64,000 bases of DNA from Trichoderma breve. Its lineage: Eukaryota; Ascomycota; Sordariomycetes; Hypocreales; Hypocreaceae. Positions 1 through 9,421 of this stretch are shown one piece after another. Every line of letters begins with the position of its first letter. Positions within the stretch are counted from its first letter, which is position 1. Made by a program: the position numbers and the translations under genes. Below the pieces are notes generated by a model. It saw nothing but the letters and a program-made list of their open reading frames with translations. It was not told the DNA's origin and did not search any database. The stretch covers positions 2,914,001-2,978,000 of the forward strand of contig NC_079233.1 in the NCBI RefSeq assembly GCF_028502605.1. Reading direction: 5' to 3'.

Positions 1-103
1 CACCTCACACTGGGATTTTGAAGAGACGGCTCTGCAACTAAAAACTCTTTGAGCCCATCTTCTCCTCAACTGCGTCTTGCTGGGCCAAGTGCCATAACTC
101 GCC

Positions 104-3024
104 ATGCGGGCTCTCAATTTCCTGGGTCTCGCCATTCTCGTTGCAGGCGTGGCTTCGCTGAAGAGTGAACAGAAGGGAACGACAGAGAAACCCACAAAGA
201 ACATCAATGCTGCAACAAACAAGTATATAGTTGAGTTCGAAAAGGCATGTCGTTGCAATGCTTTGTCTGCCTTTTCTGCAGCCATATTGACAGGTTCATC
301 GTGTAGGGTAGTATTGCCTATATGACCCGCCAGTTTGCCTCGCCATCATCGATGAATAGCACCTACTTCAGGCAATTTGACTGCGGCGACCTTTTCAATG
401 GGGTGGTTATCGAAACTGAAGTCAACAATGTCGACACTCTCAGCGCTGTCCACGGTGTGGCCAATGTTTGGCCAATGAAAACTATCCCAATGGCATCTGC
501 CATACAGCAAGTCAAGGCCGCTCCAGACCCCAAGAACCACAATTACTCTGTGCACCAATGGACCGGCGTTGATCAACTCCACGCTCGAGGTATTCGAGGT
601 AAAGATGTTACCATTGCCATCATTGACACTGGCCTTGATTATACGCATGAAGCGGTCAGTCGTCTTTCTCTGTTGTAGACCGGCCCCTTGTACTGAATAT
701 CCACTGCAGCTTGGCGGATGCTTTGGCCCTGGCTGCAAGGTTTGCTGGAGGTTATGATCTCGTTGGTAAAAACTGTAAGCTCACTCCTTGGCGGCTGGCA
801 AAATAAGTGACATGAGGACTGACATTAAGGTCGAGGGAACTCTCACAATGAGAAACGATACCCAAAAGACCCAGATCAAGACCCCATGGACCATCACGGC
901 CATGGAACTCATGTGGCCGGAATTATTGCCGCCGAAAACGAATGGTAATCTGCCAACCTCAGCGTATCATCGTGCTTAATCTAACTTGTTCCATCAAAGG
1001 CTGACTGGGGTGGCTCCTGATGCTCAACTTCTTTCGTTCAAGGTGTTTGCCGACGTATGTGCTGCGATGCTCCCACCAACAAACCCCGGCCCGCTGACAA
1101 GCTATCTACAGGATCCCTGGGACACGGATGAAGATGTGCTCATTCAGGCATTTTGTGACGCATACGGCGCCGGGGTAAAGCTATGAGGCATGTCTAGGAC
1201 CTCTTCTACAGCTAACCCCTCTATAGGCCGATGTCATTACGGCAAGCATCGGCAGACCTGATGGGTTTGCTGATGATCCCTGGGCCTTGGTTGCCAACAG
1301 AATTGCAGAAAAAGGTGTCGTAGTTACCATTTCAGCCGGTAATGAGGGCAATACCGGGCCGTTCTTCTCGAGCAGTGGCGCAAACGGCCACAATGTCCTG
1401 TCTGTAGCCGCCATCAACGTTACTGGGAATCCAAACATCAGCACCTCCGATCCCAGCGCAGCACCGATCCCCGCCTTATTCACATCATGGGGCCCGACTA
1501 ATGAGTTGCTACTCAAACCTGATATCGGTGCCCCCGGCTTTGAAATACTCAGCACCATACCAGGCAATGACTACATTTCGATGAGTGGGACATCCATGGC
1601 CGCACCATATATCGCAGGTATTGCAGCGCTGTACATAGCCAAGCACGGTGGCCGTGAGCTGCATGGTTCTGGATTCGCAAAAATGCTTTCCAACCGCATT
1701 GTTTCCAGTGGCGTGAGTATTGGGTGGGCAGTTGGTGATCCTGATCTCGAATTCAGAGCCCCTCCCTTTCAAGTGGGCACCGGTCTTGTCAACGCGATCA
1801 AGGTAATCGACTATGACACTCAGTTGGAATTTGAGCCTTTTTCGCTGTCGGATTCCATACAGTTCCGACCAACGTGGACTGCAAACTTGACAAACTCGGG
1901 GAACCAAACCGTGGTTTACTCCTTTGAACTTGAGCCCCAGGCTGGAGTAGAAATCCTGGATCCTCACTATGGCATAAAAACCGCCTACAAACTCGAGCCA
2001 CTCCGGATTGTGCCCCCAGTTTCATTGCCAAGTGATGTTGTGGTAGCACCGGGGGAGACAGAACAAGTCGAGTAACATCCTCCTGTCATTTCACATTTAT
2101 GCTATATGTGGCTAATTAAATTCAGGTTCACCTTTGGTCTTCCTGAACATATAAACGATGATTACCTACCTCTATATGGTGGTAAAGTTTGGATAAGAGG
2201 GAGCAACGGTGATGATCTCTCCATTCCCTACGGAGGTGTGTTGAGTCCCCAAACTGATCTATCTGATCTATTGGCATATTGTTAACGCCGTTGCGCTTAA
2301 TAGGGGCAGCATACGATACCGAAAAGGCTTTTGATAGCATGTTCTTGGGAGAGCCCTTCATCTCAGATCGGGGTGCTAACTGGACGTGAGTGAACTCTGT
2401 CGGAAGTTTTGAGAGGTCATCTAATGTTAATGGCAAACAGTTGGTCATTCAATACCGACAAGAGTCGATTTGACTTTGTCGAGTTAAACGCCCGTCTCGA
2501 CTACCCATGCTTCCATCTGCGCTGGGATGTCAGTATTCACCTTCCAACCCAAGTTGGGCCATAAAACTGCTAATAGGAATAATTCCTTCAGATATACACC
2601 CCGTTCTGGACTGAGATCCATTGGGATTATCCTCCCGTTGTTGGGGAATCCGGCTACGTTGGCGCGGCAGCTACCATGCGAGATGCCGACACCTTTTGGT
2701 ATTACGACCCTAGCCGCATGGACAAAGATCAAACAGTCTCGTTTCCTATGATGAGAGTTCCACGCGGCTATGCTAAGCACTGGTGGTTTGGCAAGCTGGC
2801 AAACGGAAGCTATCTCGCGCCAGGCAATTATACGTGAGCCAATGATAGCCTGGTCGAGATTCTTGATTGAGCTAATCTTTCGTTGTAGCTTGCGATTCGC
2901 CGCTTTGCGTCCCTATGGAAATCCTAGCATTTCCGACCATTGGGACATAATGCACATGCCTGTGCGAAACATTCAAGTCTTGCCATACAACCAAACGAAC
3001 TCTACCATACACGGAGGACACTAG
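104..3024 (+). CDS. Secreted subtilisin-like serine protease (S8), apparent frameshift in exon 3
   Basis: Predicted extracellular endopeptidase of the S8 (subtilisin) family. Seen: a hydrophobic signal peptide (residues 1-19), an I9-like propeptide, then the catalytic triad: Asp ~154 in IIDTG, His ~212 in GHGTHVAG, Ser ~385 in SGTSMAAP. The oxyanion Asn lies in SAGNEG. The His-Ser spacing of ~170 leaves no room for a PA insert. A ~380-residue Fn3-like/DUF1034-type C-terminal part follows. Exons by hand: 104-244, 307-654, 710-774, 830-944, 1000-1054, 1112-1174, 1227-2071, 2126-2235, 2304-2385, 2441-2528, 2592-2833, 2889-3024. Intron 1 needs a GC-AG boundary. The frame closes (762 aa) only if one T in the TTT at 741-743 is skipped; as read, a TGA follows at 755. 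The acceptor at 829 is the least certain. It converges on the photolyase gene with 239 bp between stop codons. The family is sure; whether the gene is functional is not. Confidence 0.85.
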
Positions 3025-3263
3025 ATCACCACATTTCTTTCCCTTTTACGGATCCGATGATATGTACAATTGGCCTTGGTCATCTTGGAACATGTATAGA
3101 GACTACATCCAATTTTGGAAGTTATAGACTGTAGCTGAAGTTGGACCATCTTACTAGGCAAGGTAATCATGCCGAGAAGGGAAATGCCCTGACATGGAAC
3201 TGCCATCAATTTTATATCACTAATCAATCTCTTTGAAACCCCTTAATCTCTTCATCGGCTGGG

Positions 3264-5216
3264 TTACGCCTCCGTCTTCCGCTTCTTTGACTTGGGGTCC
3301 GTGCCGTTCCTTTCTGCACCACGCTTGTTGTTGGCAGTTTCGCCATCTAATCCATCCTTTTCATGCTCATCTTCGTTATTATCTGCATTCTCCCCGTAGT
3401 CACTCTCATACTCTCCCATAACCTCGGCCTCATCAGGGGATGGAAACAGCGTTCTCCAGCTACCATCCAGAACCTTATCGTCGTTGCCGTATAATCCCAC
3501 CGCATATGCATTCTTCATGGCAGCCATGCAGATGTTTCGCCGCTCATTGAAATCAAACATGGGCTTCGGGTACGTCCCTTCTTCGTGCTCCGAGAGCCCA
3601 TCACCAGTAACCCTGACGCCGGCCTCCTTCTGGTCCGGCAACGGCATCTTCCACGGCTCGTAGATATACTTTTCTTTCACGCGGCTGAGCTCAGGCACCC
3701 ATCGCCGAATCAATTCGCCGCTCTTATCCCACTTCTGGCCAAAGGAGACAGGGCTGTAGCAGCGGAAGTACTGAGTGAAGAAGGCGGTGCAGGAGAGCCA
3801 CTGCCAGTTTCCGATGTTGCACGCGGGCTCATGATCGATGAGCCACTCCTCGAAGACCTCTGCGCCGCGCTCCCAGTCGACGTAGCAGCCGCCGCGGGTG
3901 AGGAAGCAGGCGACGCTGTGGCGGCCGAGGTGATGGATCCAGCCATCGTGGCGGAGCTGGCGCATGAGGGCGTCGATCCAGGGGAAGCCGGTGACGCCGG
4001 CCTTCCAGCGCTGGAACCAGGTTTCTGCTTGCTGGTCGTCGATGTGGTGGTCGCCTGTGATGAGGCCTGTTTCTGGATCGCGCTTGGAGGGGAGATGCCA
4101 GGGGATGAAGCGGCAGTAAGGGTTCGTTGCGGTTTGTCCGAATGATGCGCCGAGGGCGGCGTGGGCGGCAAAGTACATGTCGCGGAAGAGGACTTGACCG
4201 ATGAGGCTCTCGGGGGGAGATGAGGCTGCTTTGCCGTAAGATTCGACGATTTCGTGGACGCGCCAGTAGAAGAGGCGTACGGAGAGGGCGCCGAAGTGGA
4301 AGAATGGCGAGAGAAGGGTTGTCGACTGAGGGTCGAACTGGGCTGGACTTGTCTTTGGTTTCTGGAAAGTTGCCGTGTACTTTTTATCTTTGAGGAGGTC
4401 GTCGAGAATCTTAAGGGCACGCGTCTCGCCGCCTCGATGGGGAGTTGTTGCTGGGGAGAAGCCGAGCTCTTCCAGAGTCTCAATGGCAAAATCACCATTT
4501 GGGCCAGCAATGTGGTTATACCCCGTATCTTCTTCAGATCTATAATCCGCGTTGAAATCAGGTTTCCCCTCAGGAACATCCCTCTCAAAATCTACGGGCA
4601 TGTCCCCCGGATCAGGTAAACTCTCAGGCGCCGGAATCGGCTTCGCAACAGGCCCAATCTTTTTGCCTGCGGCCTGCAGCTGGGTTATCGACATTGTGGG
4701 TTTTCCGCCATGATGCTTGACGATGTCGTCGCTATCCCAGAGAGTTCGGCCTGGCTGGATGATGACTTGGATTCCTGCTGCTGTGGCTGCTTTGGCGACG
4801 GCCTCGTCTCGGGAACGGGCGTATGCATCTGTGTCCTTTTCGAAGACGAGATGGGTTGGTTTCCAGGCTTTGAATAGTTTTGGGAAGAGTGTTTGCGGTC
4901 CTTCTCGGAGGACGAATAACTTGGAGTTTTTGTTTAGCTTCGTGATGGATTGGGAGAGGTCATTCTGGCAGTCCAATCTGATATGCAATGTTAGTCGCTT
5001 CGGTGATCTCGCAATTCAGCAAAATGAGTCAACCAAGAAGTCATACAGAAACTGCCACCGGTTCACTCCTCCTCTAGCCTTGTATACATAGTGAGGATCC
5101 CATGTAAAGATTGGCCAAAAAACCTCTGGCTCGAGATCCAGTGCTGCTTGTAGGGCGGGCGAGTCGTGCAGACGGAGGTCTGTTCTGAACCAGTATATCA
5201 CGCGCGGTTTCGCCAT
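3264..5216 (-). CDS. (6-4) photolyase / cryptochrome family flavoprotein
   Basis: Light-driven DNA repair of (6-4) photoproducts, or a blue-light photoreceptor. Two exons, 5216-5047 and 4977-3264, with a 69-nt intron, give 627 aa. The join restores the family stretch NRWQFLLDC. Seen: an N-terminal Rossmann photolyase domain starting VIYWFRTDLRLHDSPAL, then an FAD-binding helical domain with HHLGRHSVACFLTRG. The two histidines of HHLGRH (~405-410) are typical of the (6-4)/animal-cryptochrome branch, whereas CPD photolyases have a different motif here. The Trp-rich GNWQWLSCTAFF stretch supports this. A C-terminal tail of ~80 residues is acidic and ends in a basic cluster (KSKKRK), consistent with nuclear import. 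It shares a 713-bp divergent upstream region with the GMC oxidoreductase. Repair and signalling roles cannot be told apart from sequence alone. Confidence 0.93.
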
Positions 5217-5929
5217 TATGATGGATTTATTGATTGCATGAACAATTAATTGAGTAGATTCTTTAATTCATGTTGATGTTTTGGTATAAATGAAACATTC
5301 AAGAGGAGTGAGTTTGTTGAGGCGTCGGTCCATGATGTCATGATTGTGTCTGAAGGCGATGCTCGTGCACGGGCTGGAATGTCTCGATCGGAGGGATGAA
5401 GCCATCTCAATGAAACCAACATTATGGCTGAGACATCCAGGCAGAAGAATAGTCACAGAACAGATATCAACTTGTCTCTCTTTGTCATTATGCATTGCCA
5501 GCTCACATTATCTTACTAAGGGTGCTATCAACGGCTGCTGACAAGTCGACGACGAGCTCGCCGCTAGCCAGAGTTTAAAGTTGAAGCCTCTAAGATTCAA
5601 CGTAAGACCTCGGCTTCATTAGCACCTGAACTCCGAGCTTGTAATTCCTCATTAGGTATTAGGTCTGATACGAAAGTTGGGAAACGTCTCAGAACTCTAA
5701 ATCACTAGCCAGTTCCATGCTCGCTCGAGGAAATATTTTGTCTCATTTAACTCCGTCCTCCATGGAGTCTTGCAATGAAGCATGATTCCTCATTGTTTGA
5801 CACTTAATCAGGTCAGCACTAATAGTTCACGATATCTATATAAGACGTGTAGAAGTTGAAGCAAGAAGAACTGTATACAATCAGCAATCATTCTCCTATA
5901 AACCATTCATAATAAAAGCCAATAGCAAC
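5217..5929. promoter_or_regulatory. Divergent intergenic region between photolyase and GMC oxidoreductase
   Basis: Holds both promoters and no coding sequence I can support. It contains CGATCG at 5385-5390, which matches the GATC-rich core of White Collar light-response elements (inference only), 169 bp upstream of the photolyase start. A TATA box for the oxidoreductase lies at 5837-5844. Confidence 0.5.
5837..5844 (+). promoter_or_regulatory. TATA box of the GMC oxidoreductase gene
   Basis: TATATAAG lies 86 bp upstream of the start codon at 5930 on the same strand. The spacing suits a TATA-driven, probably inducible, fungal promoter. Placement is by motif and distance only. Confidence 0.5.
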
Positions 5930-7852
5930 ATGCAGGTTGTCTCCATTGACGACTTCATCCATCAGTCCTTTGACTTCCTCGTCATCGGCGGTGGAACTGC
6001 TGGCCTAGCTGTTGCATCTCGTCTGGCCCAAGATGGGAACTTCACCGTTGGAGTCCTTGAAGCTGGAGGAACAGCAAACGGGCGTGATGATGTCGAAATC
6101 CCAGGCTATCTTGCGAGATCGCTGGGCACTGAACTCGACTGGAAGTTTAAAACAACACCGCAAGCTCGTCTTGGGGGAAGGACGGTCAATTGGCCGCGAG
6201 GGAAAGCCCTCGGTGGATCCAGTGCCATCAACTTCATGACATGGATGAGAGGTGCCAGGGAGGACTATGATGCATGGGAGGCGCTGGGCAATCCCGGATG
6301 GGGATGGGATAAGTTGCTGTAAGTGCTGTTGAAATTCAGTAGTAGTGATGATGTGAAGTTCCCTCTGATCTCGCCCCATAGCCCCTATTTCAAAAAGTCG
6401 GAAACATTTCATCCACCCAGCGATTCTGTTCGGGATAAAGAGGATCTCCGATATGACCTGGAGGCCTTCGGGGATTCAGGACCGATTCATATCTCTTATG
6501 CCAAAGAATATCAACCATCTAATCAGCTATATTTCAAGGCACTCAACTCGGTAGGTGTGCCAACAAATTCGGCTCATTTTGCGGGATCGAATGTTGGGGC
6601 CTGGACAAATGTCAACAACATTGACCCTCGCACAATGACTCGATCCTTTGCGACCAACTATTGTGCCTTGGCTGGTTCTAATCTTCACATCTTGACTGAA
6701 GCCATCGTTCAAGATGTTGTCCTTGACAAGATTGATAATGCATATAGAGCCTCTGGAGTTCGTTTCATTTATAAAGGCCAAGAGCATGTCGTCTCAGCAT
6801 CTCGAGAAGTCATCTTGTCCGCTGGAAGCATCAAGTCACCGCAGATACTAGAGCTATCAGGCATAGGCAACCCTGAGGTTTTGGCTCGAGCTGGCATTGA
6901 AGTCAAAGTGGATAGTCCCATGGTAGGAGAAAACCTACAAGAGCACAAAGGTATGTGCCTACTTTGGTAATAAGAATCGCAGTTTAAGCCAGCCTTTAGC
7001 TAACGGGGTAAAACAGCGATCCATATGGTCGTGGAGATTGACCCAGAGCTTGAGAATAGAGATGATCTCTTCTTTGATGCTGATCGCGCGGCAGCAGCTC
7101 GAGCACAGTACGATCGGGACCAAACTGGCCCTCTCGCCCGCATTTCCTCCTCTTACAGCTTTGTGCCTCTTGCCACTTTCGTTCCACAAGATACTTTGGA
7201 GAGATTATATTCTCAGGCCAAAGATCTAACTGGATTTTCCTCAGAAAAGAAAGCTCTCATGGAACAGCGTCTGAGGGATATTGATAAGATTGGCCAGATG
7301 GAATTCATCTTTGCTCTCGGTGCTGCGCCCTTGGCAGAGACTGGCAAGAAGTTTGGCACGTTGTTCCAGATTCTCCAGTATCCCTTCTCTGTCGGTTCAA
7401 TCCACATTCAGCCAACACCCTCTGAGAAAGATGATCCTGTGATTGATCCCAGGCATTACGACGGCCCCCATGGAGAGATAGATCTCGATATCATGCTGGA
7501 ATCGACCCGTTTCGGTCGTAACATATTGTTGGCGCCCTCTTTCAATAAGATTGTGAGAAAGCTAGCATACCCCCCTGCCAGCTTATTCACAGACGACGAG
7601 GATGTCAAGACGTGGATCCTTGACAGCACCGCTGTAGCATATCATCCTATTGGTACATGCGCCATGGGCGGTCGCGCAGGTATTGAGGGAGGAGTCGTGG
7701 ATGAGAGGCTCAAGGTATATGGAGTCAAGGGCCTGCGAGTTGTAGATGCGAGCATCATGCCGCTTCATATTAGTGCGCACATACAGGCGACTGTGTATGC
7801 CATTGCGGAAAAGGGAGCATCTATGATCCTTGAAGACGCGGCAAGATATTAA
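5930..7852 (+). CDS. GMC-family FAD oxidoreductase (alcohol oxidase/dehydrogenase type)
   Basis: Flavin-dependent oxidation of an alcohol or sugar-like substrate; the exact substrate cannot be read from sequence. Three exons (5930-6318, 6382-6950, 7017-7852) give 597 aa, normal for the family. Seen: the ADP-binding GGGTAG motif at residues 20-25 followed by the acidic LEAGG, the GMC signature around GGRTVNWPRGKALGGSS, and a second signature near SAGSIKSPQILELSGIG. The catalytic pair is His ~529 in YHPIGTCAMGG and His ~574 in SAHIQATVYA. There is no signal peptide, so it is probably intracellular, unlike secreted aryl-alcohol oxidases. It ends only 87 bp from the stop codon of the convergent PQ-loop gene, so 3' UTRs probably overlap. 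There are no biosynthetic neighbours that would place it in a cluster. Confidence 0.93.
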
Positions 7853-7939
7853 TACAGATAGAAGCAAGGGAAATTGTGGCGCCGAGGTAGATCGAAGTAT
7901 TATAGCGAAATGGTATTATTGATGCTGATAAGACCCAAT

Positions 7940-9009
7940 TCATCTTTGTGATATTGCGCCAGCTTCATCATCAGTATCGTGAAATCCGGCTCGGGCTCTC
8001 GCAACAGTGAATTCGCTTGAGGGCGTTCTAAAAACGGATGTGGATGATGGCATGTTTCGAAGAGAGATATCGTGGGATGGTTGAGTGGTAGGATCTGCAG
8101 ACATCTCAGAGGCACCGGGAGATCCATCAGGCGTCTTCAAATTCTGTTTTACCCAGGGCAACAAGTTGAAGTATCCGCCACAGGCGAACACACCTATCCA
8201 GAGGACCAGCTCAGTCCCATATATCACCATACCGAGAATGTCCAGGGTTGGTTGGAAGAAGACCGAGATGAGCGAGAAGAGATCGCCGGCGGCATCGATG
8301 CCCACAAAGATGAATGAGATTCCGCGCACTGATCGATGGACGTATATATCCCAATAGTGTCTGAGGACACCAGCAGCGAGGAAGGCCGCAGAGAGAACTG
8401 CCATTAAAGTATCCGGCCAAGTGAGATGCTTAGAGTGAGCGGCTCGCAAGGCGAAGATGAGGCCAATCTGAATACCAGCCATCAGGAGAGCGATGGGAAT
8501 GGCTACGAGAAGACAGCGAGAGATAGGCCATTTCTAATCAAGATTTAAGTCAGACATTGGTGATTCTGGTTGGACAGCAACAGGGAAATGATCATGTATG
8601 TACTCACCTTATCGTAATATCGACATTGAGCCCAAGTGACCAGACTCAAGAGCGTTAGGATCTGGGGCTGGATGCGCAGAGCTATATTGAAGTTCTTGGT
8701 GATGTTGTAAACTCCCAGCGGAACACCTGCACAAGCCCACAGCATCATCATTGAGGGCTGCAGGCCAATGGTGTTGTGGCGACGATAGTTGATGATGATT
8801 TGGGGGATAAGCTACGTCTTCGTCAGTGATGCCATTTACATATAGCATATAGATTTGGAACGCATACCTGTACAGACCAGCACACCTGAGAATAACTAGT
8901 GTCAGCCAATTGTTTTAAGATGTTTATTTCACGACATGTAAGTTGGAGAGTGAGAGCGACTTACAGCTCCAGCTGTGCCGAGCACATTTGCCGCCACGGG
9001 ATTATCCAT
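7940..9009 (-). CDS. PQ-loop repeat membrane protein
   Basis: Member of the PQ-loop (cystinosin/Ypq/SWEET-like) membrane transporter superfamily. Four exons (9009-8965, 8885-8868, 8811-8608, 8533-7940) give 286 aa. Exon 2 is only 18 nt, encoding VCWSVQ, and joining it produces a first PQ motif, SVQLIPQIIINYRR. Several further hydrophobic helices follow, with a second loop around LRHYWDIYVHRSVRGISF. The last ~60 residues form a Ser/Thr-rich hydrophilic tail. Family members export amino acids or act at vacuoles; the substrate here is unknown. The gene is divergent from MSH2 (412 bp apart). Confidence 0.85.
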
Positions 9010-9421
9010 GCTTGAACTAGGAGATTAATGAATTAATTAAATTATCTCTTTTTGCCTTGCACTTTTACAGAGGCGTTCAAGTGCAGTATTTAGATATTTA
9101 TATACTTGTGCATCATAGTGGTGACAAAGAAGCTCATCATTCATGTTCAAAAGCAACAGCTAGAATCGCCCACTCTTTTACTGCAGTTGGTGCGATTACC
9201 TAATCCCGCCTTTCGCGTCACCACTTTTTAATTGATTGCAGTACAAACGCGTCTCCCCTCCAAGACACGCGCCGGTGGCTCGACAGGGGATTCTGCAAGC
9301 CACGTCTTTTCGACCAGCTGCATCTCCATGCTTCATTCTCTTCGTTTCAGACAGGAAAAGAGATTTGGAGGTTTCGAGGAATCGTTTGGGAATATTCATC
9401 ACGCATTAATAGTCCCCAATC
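9010..9421. promoter_or_regulatory. Divergent promoter region, PQ-loop gene and MSH2
   Basis: 412 bp without coding potential. It includes ACGCGT at 9247-9252 and a related ACGCGC at 9264-9269, upstream of MSH2. ACGCGT is the MluI cell-cycle box bound by MBF in yeasts, where it drives G1/S genes. Confidence 0.5.

Noticed and set aside
3585..4145. 186-codon plus-strand open frame
   Set aside because: Antisense to the photolyase FAD domain, with no family features.
5930..7852. GMC oxidoreductase as part of a secondary metabolite cluster
   Set aside because: Neighbours are photolyase, a PQ-loop protein and MSH2. No synthase, P450 or pathway regulator is nearby.
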